Assembly: GCF_023243045.1 (NCBI RefSeq)
Contig: NZ_JALKFX010000074.1
Coordinates: 1-46,650 of the forward strand
Length of the DNA stretch: 46,650 bases
DNA from: Frankia sp. AgB32
GTDB lineage: Bacteria > Actinomycetota > Actinomycetes > Frankiales > Frankiaceae
Reading direction: 5' to 3'
Part shown: one piece after another, positions 35,393 through 45,149 of the stretch
How positions within the stretch are numbered: the first letter of the stretch is position 1
How the letters are laid out: every line of letters begins with the position of its first letter
The notes under the pieces: model-generated
Databases searched by the model: none
What the model was told of the DNA's origin: nothing
Seen by the model: the letters and a program-made list of their open reading frames with translations, nothing else
Program-made: the position numbers and the translations under genes

Positions 35393-38300
35393 TCAGCCCA
35401 GGAACAACAGGACATCGTCGCCCGCGCGGAGATCGGTGGCCGGTTCCCCGGACGCCGCTCGCAGCCCGGCGTAGATCGCCGCCTTCGCCTCGCGGACGGC
35501 GATGACTGGCAGGACGTCGCCGCTGCGCGCACCGCGATCCGCGCCCGGCCGCACGGCTCTGGCGGCCACCCAAATCGCCTCCGCCGCCGCGGCCGCGAGC
35601 GCGTCCGGCAGGGGCGGGAGCACGATGACGGCGAGTGATCCCGCGTCGAGCGCCGCGATCGCCAGGTCGACGAAGCCGCGCCGATCCTCGTCCAGCGGCG
35701 CGGCACCGCCGTCGACCGGATCGGCCTGCAACACGGTCAGCCCGCTGCCATGCACGTCGAGATCCTCGATGCCCAGCAGCATTCCGCCTCGTGGGCCCTC
35801 GGGTTCGGCGTCGCCGTCCGCGACGCGCAGACGTATGCCCGACGAGGTACGCACCGGAGTGCCGATCACGTGGGTCAGCCCGGGGACCGTGATCGGCGCG
35901 CCGGCGGCGTCCGTCGGCCGTAGGTGTGGCGGGCCGTGGAAGTCCGCGGCGCCGGAAGGTCTCCGGCCGAAGCGCAGGTACCCCCTCAGCGTGCCCGGCC
36001 TCAATCGTGCGAACACCACGCACTGGCTGGCCTCGGGGGACACGACCTCGGCGAGGCGTCGCTCCCAGTCGCCGCCGTCCTCCAGCCTGTCGACCTCCAG
36101 CACCACGAGTCGCAGCTCGGGTTGAGACCTGGGAGCCCGCCCCGCCCGCGCCCGACCGCTGCCCCGGATTCGACCATCCCTGAGGTCCCACAGCGAGCGG
36201 CCGGACAGCAGACGTGGACCTAGCGACCTGACGAGCTTCGCCAACCAGTCCACCGCGATGGCAGGAAGCGTCAACGACGGGTGTATGAGCCGATCGCGCG
36301 CCGGCCTGCGCGGCTCAGCGGGACGCACTCTCCCATCCACGCCCACGGAGAACCATCCGCCGCGGCGAACCCGGTACGGTCCGAACCGGCGCGGTGGCAG
36401 CGGGTTCAGCAGCTGCGCCGGCAGCCGCCCGCGATGGCGCTGCTCCGCCCAGTCCCAGGTAAAGATCGCCATCAGTCCCGCGCTGCCAACGATCGGAACG
36501 GCCGCCAGCACCAGCAGAGCGACCTGCACCGCCCGCGGCAGGTCGATCGACGTCGCCACGATGATCAGCGGAACCGACATCAGGAGCCACGCGCCCCCCA
36601 GAACGCGTCGCGCGAGCAGGCCAGACCCCGTGACGGGGCCTCCTCGGCGGACCGCTGTCCGCCTGTCAGGCGATGACTTCACGCTCCCGGGGGGGTTATG
36701 GCGCAGCACCGGAATGGCCGACATGACATCGGCAGGCTCGGCGCGGCGAGCCGGCGCCAGGCCACCGGCTTCCCCGACGGTGGATCTCTCACCGGGCTGT
36801 CGGCGGACGCCCGGTTGAGCGCCCCACCCGTCCAGGTCCATGCTCGGCGGCGGCACCACCTCGCCGGACATCTCGACGGACGCCTCCGTCGTGGTCAGCT
36901 GGACCTGCGCACCGTCGGCCAGGACGGCCAGGCGAGCCCGTTGCGCCCACGCCGGCCAGCCCGCGAGGGCGGTCGCAGCTCGCCCTACCTCGGCACGGTC
37001 GTCAACGGGTAGTCCGGCCCGCTGCCGGATCCGCGCACGCAGGATCGTTGCGGCGGCGGCTCCGAACACGTCACCCGCCGAGCGGAGTGCTTCAGAACTC
37101 CGCCGGGACCAACGGCCGGGGGAGTCGATCAGCGCCAGCGCCTCGCGTGGCAGACGCTGGTTGAGCTCCTCAGCGACACGTACCGCCGCGCGTGTGCCCG
37201 CCAGGGGAGGCAGCCCATCCAACAGATCCTGCACCTCGTCGGGCCAGGAGTCGGGTTCGGTGGCGCGCAGGGCGGCCCATCGCAGCCACAGGTGTGGGTC
37301 CCACGGGTTTCCGCCCGGCATGGCATGATCGTCCGAGGAGGCTGGCAGGCCACGCAGACGGGCCCACTCGGCGTTGTCGACGTCCGCCGTCCGTGCCGGC
37401 CAGCGGGCGTCGGGGGACGTCAGTTGGGGTTCCATCCAGCGTGCCGCGTCGCCCTGGGTGAGCGAGTAATAGTCCTGGCAGCGCCACCAGCCGTGCCAGC
37501 TGCCGGCCTCGGTGGGAGTCTCGGGACGACTGCCCTCGACAAGCGTCAGCACGAGCCATGCCTCGGCCCGCACGCGCGGCGGCCCCTCTCTGGCCAGCTG
37601 GCGGATGGAGGGGCAGAACTCGGTTGTCCGGTAGCGCCGGCACAGGTCCAACAACGCCAGGTCACATTCTTCGACGGCGCCGGGATCGGCACCGGTTGCC
37701 CGCGCGTCCTCCCGGTAGACGGTGAGGATGAAGGCGGCCCGGTGCGGTTCGTCGAGCAGCGCCCAGGCATCGGCGACCTCGGCGGCCAGCGACCGCGTCT
37801 GACGGTGCGACCAGGCCGTGGGCACGCGTCCCGGCATGTAGGTGACGTGCTGGTCGAACCGGCTCAGGATCTCCCTGGGCACGACCCGATGCTCAAGGGC
37901 CAGCCGGAGCGCCGTCGCGGCGTGCCGTTCGGCGTCGATGTCCTCGACGCGGGCAAGCACGCCGTCGACCCAGCCGCCGGTGAGGTCGGGCGGATCGCTC
38001 GACGTGAGCGCGCTGGACCGCATCAGCAGAACGACGGCGTGGGTGCGATCGACCAGGCCCGGTGGGGCCGCCCAGTCCGCCCAGGATGTCCGGGCCTCCC
38101 GGCTGGTCCGCTCGAAGGTGTCAACGGAGGCCAGCAACCGCGGAACCGTCCCCCACGCGGGCTGAGCACCGGCACGCATTCCCAGGACGGCTCCGGCCAG
38201 CTCGGCGGCCAGCCGGACGGTGGAATCGTTGTGGTCGCGCAGCCGGGCGAGATCCTCTTCCCACTCGGCGCCTGACCGTGCGAAGACGGACGGGTCGTCG

Positions 38301-40970
38301 TCGGGTGGCTCCTCGTTGACGACGGCGTCCAGGGCGCCGAGAACCGAGCCCGCCGGCACGCCCGGCACGGAGCCGGCGAGGACGAGCTGGTCCCCGATGA
38401 CCCCGGCCGAGACACGGCCGACAGGCAGACCCGGGAACCGCTCGTCGCGACCGCCCCCGGCGGCGATGCGTCCCAGCAGCCCGCGCGTGGCCAGGCACCT
38501 GCCCTCGGCGGGGCGCGGATGGCGGGGTGCGTGGTCGGACACCGCGTTCCACAGCGGGAGCGTGTCGGCGCGATGGCCGGTGTGGATGCGGGCTGCGGCC
38601 TGGGTGGCGAGGATCGCCGCCGTGATCGTGACGTTCCCCGCCGGTGGTGCGGGGCTTCGCCGTTGCGTGGCGGCCTCCGAGTCGGTGCCGACTTCGGCGG
38701 CTTCGGCGGCTTCGGCGGCTTCGGCGGCTTCGGCGGCCTCGGCGGCCTCGGCGGCTTCGGCGGCCTCGGCGCGGGGGCGTTCCGCGGCGGCGGCGCGGGC
38801 CGTGATCTGGGCGGCCCAGGCCCACTCGCCGGTCGCGACGATCCGCGCCTCCAGCCTCGACCAGAAGTCGGCGCCCTCGTCGGGGGGGGAGCAGCCGGAC
38901 GGCGGCGACGACGGCCTCGGCGCGAACCTCGGCGAGCGGGCCGGCGTCGACGAGGGCGGCGGCGTCGCGGCCGAGGGCGGCGCGGTCCATCGGGTAGCCG
39001 GCCGGGTCGGCGGCGATGACGGTCCGGATCCGTTCCCGCAGCGGCTCGTCGATCTCCAGCAACGATGGACGGCCGTCGGCACCGACGGCCGCCACCTGGA
39101 CCCATTCCTGGGCGGCGAGGCCGTCGAAGGCGGCCCCGGGGTCGAGGCCGACGCGGCGCAGCGCGGGCGCGATCATGGCGTGGTCGAAGCGGCCGAGCTC
39201 GACGGCGACGCCGAGGGCGCCGCGGGTGTCGTCGTCGGCGAGGCGCTGGATGATGCGGCGCTCGACGAGCGGGTCACCGGAGTCCCGCAGCACCTCGGGG
39301 CGCAGGTCGGGTTCGCGGGTGATCCAGTCGCGGTAGGCGGCCAGCTCGAACGGGTTGTACCGGGCCTCCTCCGGTGTCGGCGCGGGCATCCGGGCCAGGT
39401 CCAGCAGCGCCGCGCGCAGATCGGCGCTCGGGCCGGGGTGGACCGGCGCGTCGGGGCTGTCCACCGCGGCGAGTCCCGCGTCGAGGAAGCTCTCGGCCTC
39501 GTCGGCGGTGAAACCGGTGACGGGGACGACGCGCAGGTAGTCGCGATGGTGCAGCCGTGGTCCGGCGGCCCGGGCGTTCGCGTCGGCGGGCGGTGTCAGC
39601 GGCCGGCGGCCGGCGAGGACGATCCGCACGTCCGGCATCTCGCCGTGGAGGCGTTCGAGCAGGTCGAAGGTGCGGTCGATGGCGGGGGCGGGCGCTCCCG
39701 GCACATACAGCTTGGACAGTTCCTCGCAGGTGTCGAGGACCAGGACGACCCGCGGACGGCCGAGTTCCCGCAGCACCTTGGCGAAGGCGCGCACCACCTC
39801 GGCGAACAGGACCTGGAGGGTCTGCGCGGCGGCGGCCCGGATCGCGCCGATGGTGGATCGGGTGGGGCCGTGCGACGGGTAGAGGGCGCTGCCGTACACC
39901 TGCTCGGGCCGGCCGGACGCCGGGTCCGGCCCGCGCTCGGCCTCGTCCCGGCCGAGATGCTCGTGCAGGGCGCCGGCGGCGTCGCAGAACCGCCGGTAGG
40001 CGTAGGACCAGGCCCGGCTCCGGCCGTAGCCGGTCAGCTCGTCGGCGAGAGCGAGGAGCACCTCCGCCGGCCGGTGTTCGGGGTAACGCGGGTCGAGATG
40101 GTCGAAGTCGACGCGCGCCACGGGGAACGGCGGCAGGTCCCGGGCGGCGGCGTACCGCCCCGAGGCCAGGTAGCGCAGCAGCATCGTCTTGCCGATGCCG
40201 CCGGCGCCGAGCAGATGCAGTGCCCAGGGTGAGCCGGGGCCCGCACCGTCGATGATCGCGGCGAGCGCGTCCTCGACGTCGGCACGGCTCTGGTAGTCCC
40301 GCAGGTAGTCGGCGTCCTGGGCGTCCCGGTGGGCACGGTCGAGCCGCCAGCCGGCGCGGCGCGCCGCCTCGGCGAGTGTGCCGCCGCTGATCACGCCGAT
40401 GGTCCGCGCGGCGGCGACCAACCGCGTCGCGGCGGCCAGCCCGGTCTCCCCGGCCAGCAGGTCGTCGACGCGCTCGTACAGGACGCTGCCGGAGCGGTCG
40501 TAGCGATGTTCGGTGGCGACCTCCAGCCACGGCGCGAGCTCGGCGGCCAGCACCCGGTTGGCCTCGCCGGGCAGGCGGATCGCCGCGACGACGGCCTCGG
40601 CGAATCTGGAGATCTCGAGGTCCACTGGCAGGTCGAGCTCGCGCAGGTAGCGGCCGACCTCGTCGCGGCGGGACAGGCGGAGCCAGAACACCCGGATGGC
40701 GGCTCCGCGCGGGCCGGTCGACGAGCGGTGGTCGACGAGCCCGGCCCGGTCGAGCCGGGCATGCAGGTCCGGGAGGTCCTCGGCGCTGGCGAGGCCGAAG
40801 CGGACGGCGGTGTCGTCCGTCCATTCCGGGAGCAGGGCGAACCGGCACAGCTGGGCCGGGTCGAAGCCGGCCAGCGACTCCCGCCGGGCCCGCGCGAGCA
40901 GCGCGGCGAGGTCCAGCGGCTCCCCGGCGGCCGCGGGGGAGCCGGTCGCCCGGTCCGCCGGCGTGTTCAC
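35393..40970 (-). CDS. giant P-loop NTPase with membrane segment, frameshifted in this sequence
   Basis: Two overlapping frames join into one gene of about 1858 residues if one C is removed from the C8 run at 38882-38889. The first frame starts at GTG 40970 (overlapping the previous stop) and runs on past the slip; the second covers the rest to TAG/TGA at 35393. The P-loop GAGGIGKT has Lys about 261, and Walker B is VVLVLDTCEE near 402, as in NACHT/STAND-type NTPases. A winged-helix-like region precedes the P-loop. After the slip come an EAA repeat, a long helical region and two adjacent membrane helices near residues 1450-1500 (RVLGGAWLLMSVPLIIVA and VALLVLAAVPIVGSAG). A C-terminal alpha/beta domain ends the chain. 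It is the third gene after metallopeptidase-like and CHAT genes, each joined by GTGA. Confidence 0.75.
38692..38769 (-). repeat. 9-bp tandem repeat encoding Glu-Ala-Ala units
   Basis: More than eight near-perfect copies of the unit cttcggcgg (plus strand) encode EAA repeats on the minus strand inside the giant NTPase. They form a predicted uninterrupted charged helix. Copy number is likely variable through slippage. Confidence 0.9.
38882..38889 (-). other. C8 homopolymer at the frameshift
   Basis: On the minus strand the first frame reads into eight C residues and continues in a frame without coding character. Seven C would join it seamlessly to the second frame (RLLPPDEGADFW). Strong family-like sequence on both sides indicates either a sequencing error or a phase-variable slip. 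Confidence 0.8.
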
Positions 40971-43381
40971 TGGAACTGCTCCTCGTAGATCCGCAGTGCC
41001 TGCTCGTCGTCAGCGCCGACGAGGATCCCACCTATTTCCATCGACGCGGCTATCAGGTAGAGCGATTCCCGCACCGCGGTCGGCATCCGCCTCAGCAGCC
41101 CGATGTTCCGCTCGATCTGCTCCCGGGAGGCACCGCGGGCCGCGGCGTAGACCAGCGGAAAATCCGGGCGCCACGGGTGCAGAAGAATCCACTGGAATCC
41201 CAGTATCGCGCTCGCCGGCGACAGCGGGGCCAGTTCGGGGAAAAGGTATCCGGGCTGGCCGGCGAGTGCGTCCCGCCGGCGTTTGAGCACCTCGCCCGCG
41301 CCGCCGACGAGCGAGGCCGTGACCACCACGGGCACCGGACGGCCGGGTTCGCCCAGCCCATCACGGTTGATCAGGGCCAGGAGCGGCGCGAGCGCGCCAG
41401 CCCACCGGTGCACCTCGTCGCCGAGCACGACCACCCGGGATTCCGGGCCGAACGGCTCGCCCAGCGCGGCCGCCGCGCCGGCGAAGGCCGCCAGATCGAT
41501 TCTCAGCAGGGCCCGCAGCGTCTCCGGACCATACGGCGAGGGACTGGCTGCGAATCGGTCGACCGCGCCCTGCAATCTAGCGATGCGCAACAGCCGGGCA
41601 TGTTCGTCCAGCGCTGGCGGATACCCGCCGGCGACGTTTCCGGGCGGCGTTTCCGCCGGGTCGGCGCCCAGCACGGTCAGGGAACTCGGATCCATTCTCA
41701 GCGCGCTGGCGACCGAAATCATCTTCGCGAGTATCTGGACGACCACCGCGCCCACGTCCTGCGGCGCGGCGCCGTCCCCGAACGGCCCGACGAGCAGTGG
41801 CAGGTGACCGCGCCGCAGCAGCCGCAGTCCGGTCTCCCGCAGCAGCCGGGTGCCGCCGAGCCCCCTGATCGAGCGCTCCGCCACCGCGGCGAGCAGGCCC
41901 GGACCGCCGCCGACCGCCGGGCCGGCGAGATCCTCCACGGCGTCGAGGATCGCCTCGTGCCCGATGAACATCGGTGCGTGGCGCAGTTCGAGGCTCTCCG
42001 CGACGTGGCGCAACCGGGCGACCGGTTCGGGATCGACGAGCCGCAGATCCGGCGGGACGTTCTCGGCGAGCAGCAGCGTCGGCATCGCCCAGTCCAGGTA
42101 GCCGCTGGGCGGGTCGCCGTGCAGCAGGGCCGCCCGCCGGCCGGCCGTCGCGGCGGCGACCACCGACGCCCCCTCGTGCACGGCCCGGACGAAGCCCCGG
42201 GCGAACATCCGGCTGGCCTGCTCGCTGACCTCACCGGACATCGCGACGACGATCGGCACGCCGCGCTCGACGAGCTCCGCGGCCATCGACCGGCCAGCCA
42301 CCCGCGCGACACCGCCGCTGCCACCGGCGTCGGCGCCGCCCGCCGGAGCGGGCAGGGCGCTGCCGCAGGCGCTGAGGACCACCACGGCGGGCATGCCGGC
42401 CGGCCCGCGCAGCGCGAGAGCCAGCGCCTCGGCATCGACGTACCGCGAGCCGGTCGGTGGGTCACCCCGACGCGCGCCCACCGGTTTGTCCGCGAGGCGG
42501 ATGACCGGACGGTCGCGGGCGGCATGCTCGCCGGCGTCATCCCAGCCCTCGCCGTCGCCGTGGGCGACATCCCCGTGGGCGACATCCCCGTGGGCGACAT
42601 CCCCGTGGGCGACGAGGTGCACGACGTCTGGTGCGTGCCGGGCGCAGGCCTCGCCGAGCTCGGTGATCGTCACCCGGTCCAGCAGCCGTGACACGCACAG
42701 CCCCTCGGCCTCGAAGGCGCGGACCAGCCCCATGAACATCGCGCCGGGACGGATCACCGCCTCGTCCAACGCGGAGCCGGCCGCGAACAGCACCCGCGGC
42801 ACGCGCCGGATCGTGGCCGGCGCGGGCGTCGTGGCCGGCACGACCCGCGTGACGGCGATGAGGATCAGCGGGTGTCCGAGCAGCGGCGCGGCGCCGTCGT
42901 GCATCGACTCCCACACCAGGCTGTCGAGCGCGCGGTCACCCGCCGGCCACCGCAACGCCAGCTCCACCCCGTGGCCGTGCCCAGGGCCGTGGCCGCCGGC
43001 CGCGCGCAGGATCGCCGGCCAGACCGGGGCGAGCAGGCATTCGAACAGCCAGCGCCCGTAGAGCTCCGCGTCTCCTGGCCGCAGGTCGAGCCCGGCGACC
43101 CGGACGAGCAGCCCGTGGACCGCCTCGGCGTCGCCACGACACAGGCTCGCCAGGGACGCGGGCAGGTCGCCGGCGAGCTGGCCGAGCCGCACCGCCGGCA
43201 CGGCCGGCACCTGCCGCGGTGAGTCGTCGACGTCCGTCACCATGACGGCGGCCATCTCGTGTTCCGACCGGACGTCGACGGGATCAACACCCGCCGGCGG
43301 TCCGTCGCCGTATCCGTGGACCCGCACGGCCCATCCGTCGCCGCGACGCGCCACGTCCACCAGGATCCGCGGGATCGTCAC
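40967..43381 (-). CDS. CHAT-domain (caspase-like) protease with degenerate NTPase half
   Basis: An 804-residue protein from GTG 43381. Residues 1-180 are a variable N-terminal region. The CHAT core follows: RVLFAAGSALDEAVI, then DVVHLVAHGD with catalytic His259 and VVLSACGSA with Cys339, the dyad of the caspase/gingipain-like clan. The MFARGFVRAVHEGASVV helix is typical of CHAT proteins. From about residue 485 a second part begins FIGHEAILDAVEDL, as STAND NTPases do. Its P-loop equivalent reads LLVGPFGDGAAPQD and lacks GKT/S, so it should not hydrolyse ATP. An R-V-V-V-L-G-D-E strand follows. Overlaps on both sides place it between a metallopeptidase-like protein and the giant NTPase. Confidence 0.85.
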   Translation of the reverse strand: MTIPRILVDVARRGDGWAVRVHGYGDGPPAGVDPVDVRSEHEMAAVMVTDVDDSPRQVPAVPAVRLGQLAGDLPASLASLCRGDAEAVHGLLVRVAGLDLRPGDAELYGRWLFECLLAPVWPAILRAAGGHGPGHGHGVELALRWPAGDRALDSLVWESMHDGAAPLLGHPLILIAVTRVVPATTPAPATIRRVPRVLFAAGSALDEAVIRPGAMFMGLVRAFEAEGLCVSRLLDRVTITELGEACARHAPDVVHLVAHGDVAHGDVAHGDVAHGDGEGWDDAGEHAARDRPVIRLADKPVGARRGDPPTGSRYVDAEALALALRGPAGMPAVVVLSACGSALPAPAGGADAGGSGGVARVAGRSMAAELVERGVPIVVAMSGEVSEQASRMFARGFVRAVHEGASVVAAATAGRRAALLHGDPPSGYLDWAMPTLLLAENVPPDLRLVDPEPVARLRHVAESLELRHAPMFIGHEAILDAVEDLAGPAVGGGPGLLAAVAERSIRGLGGTRLLRETGLRLLRRGHLPLLVGPFGDGAAPQDVGAVVVQILAKMISVASALRMDPSSLTVLGADPAETPPGNVAGGYPPALDEHARLLRIARLQGAVDRFAASPSPYGPETLRALLRIDLAAFAGAAAALGEPFGPESRVVVLGDEVHRWAGALAPLLALINRDGLGEPGRPVPVVVTASLVGGAGEVLKRRRDALAGQPGYLFPELAPLSPASAILGFQWILLHPWRPDFPLVYAAARGASREQIERNIGLLRRMPTAVRESLYLIAASMEIGGILVGADDEQALRIYEEQFQ
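42560..42613 (-). repeat. 15-bp tandem repeat encoding VAHGD at the CHAT active site
   Basis: Four copies of VAHGD follow each other on the minus strand, encoded by a 15-bp unit. The first copy contains His259, the expected catalytic His of the CHAT domain, and the repeats put further His at 264, 269 and 274. A perfect repeat in the catalytic loop is unusual. Confidence 0.9.
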
Positions 43382-44850
43382 CGTCCCTCGCGTTCCCGGT
43401 CCGGACCAGCCGTCAGCGTGCCGCCCAGCAGCCGCGTGGTCAGGCGGGTGGCCAGGTCGGCCAGGTCGCCGGCTGGCACCGGCGGCGGGGCGAGGGTGCC
43501 CTCCGGGCCGGCGGCGCGCATGACCGTGACCAGCCTGCCGTGCAGACCGGCGAGGTCGCCGGGGGACGCGGTGAGCTGGGCCGCAACGCCGGCCTGAACC
43601 GCGAGCCGGGCCGCCGGACGCCCCCGCAGCGCCGAGGGGGTGATCGGCACCGGATCACGGCGCAGTGCCGAGGACCAGCCGTCGACTCGCCCGTGCGGGC
43701 TGTACCATGCCTGGTCGACAGCGCCGAGGTCGAGCAGCCTCTGACCGCCCAAGGGCAGCGCGAGCAGGGCGTCGGCGACCGCGGGAACGACGGCCAGGTG
43801 CCGGCGCAGCTCCGCGGTGCCGGCGTCGGTGCCCAGCCATGCTTCGGCCTCGGCAACCCCGCCCGCCGCAGCCGCCGCCTGGGTTGGGTCCGCGCCGCGG
43901 ACTCGGCGGGCGAGCTCACCGAGCAGCGCCCGGCGAACCAGCGGCGGCGGGTACGGGTAGCCCGGCGCGGACAGGGCCGCGAGCCGGTCCGGGCCGCCGT
44001 GCTCCAGCTCGTCGACCGCCCAGGCCGCCGCGTCGGCGATCATCACCGCCGAGAAGGCGTCCGCGAACAGTTCGCCGTGCCAGCTCGACCACTGTTCGGC
44101 CAGGTCGGGGCGGCCATCGTCAGCTGCATGCACGGTCTCCGCGAGGACCGACCGGGTCACGTCGGCGAGGCCGCGGCCCGATCCGGACCCATCGAGGTCC
44201 AGTGCGTCGATCTCCCGGGCGACGAGGTGGCCGGTCTCGTGGGCGGCGACGGCGAGCCACCACGCCTCCCGCGTCACCCATTCCGGCAGCGCGATTGTCG
44301 CGACGGGTAACTCGCGCAGCAGCGCGTGCACCGCGCCGTCCACGGCGTCGGTCCGGGCGGGCGGTCGCAGCTCCACCGGCACCGCCGCGCGGGTGAGGGC
44401 GAAGGCGTTGAAACGCGGGTCGACGTAGGCGAGCGGTCCCTGCGGGGGCGTCCGTCGCAGCGCGACGAACGGCTGCGTCCAGCAGGAGCGGACGAGTTCG
44501 TCGGCGGCGAGCAGGACCGGGCCGAGCCGAGGATCGACGCGCTGGTCGTAACGGTCGCGGTACCAGGCGAAGGTTCGGCGGACGACGGTGAGCATCGTCT
44601 CGACGGCACGGCAGTCGTCGTAGGTCCGGCCGAGCTCCGGTCCCAGCTCGCGCAGGCGCCCGTCGAGAGCCGCCAGCATCCTGCCGAGCACCACGTCGAG
44701 GACGCGCAGCTGGGGGCCGAAGCGGACGAAGCGGGGATCGTCGGTGCGCTCGGCGAACCAGGCGACGACCTCCCGACGGGCCTGGCCGACCGCCGCCGCC
44801 GAACGATCGACCCGCCTGCCACCGCGCTCGGATCCTAGATCCACCCCCAC
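43378..44850 (-). CDS. HETGH metallopeptidase-like protein, first gene of the CHAT cassette
   Basis: A 490-residue protein from GTG 44850; a longer open frame to 45222 has no coding character upstream of VGVDLGSERGG. A zinc-protease signature HETGH is at residues 204-208 (LAVAAHETGHLVAREID), and a downstream Glu with Asp, E260-LFAD, could be the third metal ligand, as in gluzincin-type peptidases. The N-terminal 190 residues are mainly helical. The C-terminal half is Ala/Leu-rich with no known domain. The stop overlaps the start of the CHAT gene (GTGA). It may cleave or be cleaved by the CHAT protein. Catalytic activity is inferred from the motif only. Confidence 0.75.
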   Translation of the reverse strand: MGVDLGSERGGRRVDRSAAAVGQARREVVAWFAERTDDPRFVRFGPQLRVLDVVLGRMLAALDGRLRELGPELGRTYDDCRAVETMLTVVRRTFAWYRDRYDQRVDPRLGPVLLAADELVRSCWTQPFVALRRTPPQGPLAYVDPRFNAFALTRAAVPVELRPPARTDAVDGAVHALLRELPVATIALPEWVTREAWWLAVAAHETGHLVAREIDALDLDGSGSGRGLADVTRSVLAETVHAADDGRPDLAEQWSSWHGELFADAFSAVMIADAAAWAVDELEHGGPDRLAALSAPGYPYPPPLVRRALLGELARRVRGADPTQAAAAAGGVAEAEAWLGTDAGTAELRRHLAVVPAVADALLALPLGGQRLLDLGAVDQAWYSPHGRVDGWSSALRRDPVPITPSALRGRPAARLAVQAGVAAQLTASPGDLAGLHGRLVTVMRAAGPEGTLAPPPVPAGDLADLATRLTTRLLGGTLTAGPDREREGR

Positions 44851-45149
44851 GGCCGTAAGAGTACCCAGTTGGCCACAGTACGTCCCATCTGCTGTCGTCG
44901 GCCTGACCGCTATCCGCCCCTGGGGGCTTTCGACGCCGGAGCGAACAGAATCACGCCGCTGCGGAGGCCGGCCATCACGGCCCGCCGCCGGCTCCGGCCG
45001 CGCCTGCCACCGGAAAACAGTGCAACGGCAAGGTGCGGGGCCGCACCAAGTTGTTGCGGTCTGTTCCTGATGCGCCCAGCACGGTGTGATGTGTCCACCG
45101 GCGGACGCGCAGCCCGCGTCCCAGCATCCGTAGGCGAGGAGGACACCTG
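44851..45149. promoter_or_regulatory. divergent control region of the CHAT cassette
   Basis: The 299-base gap contains a perfect 7-bp palindrome, GGTGCGG-gg-CCGCACC, at 45032-45047. It also contains the GAGGAGG ribosome site (about 45136-45142) of the plus-strand gene. No -10/-35 pair was located with confidence. Confidence 0.45.
45032..45047. promoter_or_regulatory. palindrome GGTGCGG-gg-CCGCACC
   Basis: The arms are perfectly complementary with a two-base spacer, in the divergent intergenic region between the metallopeptidase-like gene and the plus-strand gene at 45150. It is a candidate operator, although short GC palindromes arise easily in this composition. Confidence 0.4.

Noticed and set aside
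38692-38769. 9-bp repeats considered as a CRISPR or regulatory array
   Set aside because: The units are contiguous without spacers, are too short and stay in frame inside a coding region.
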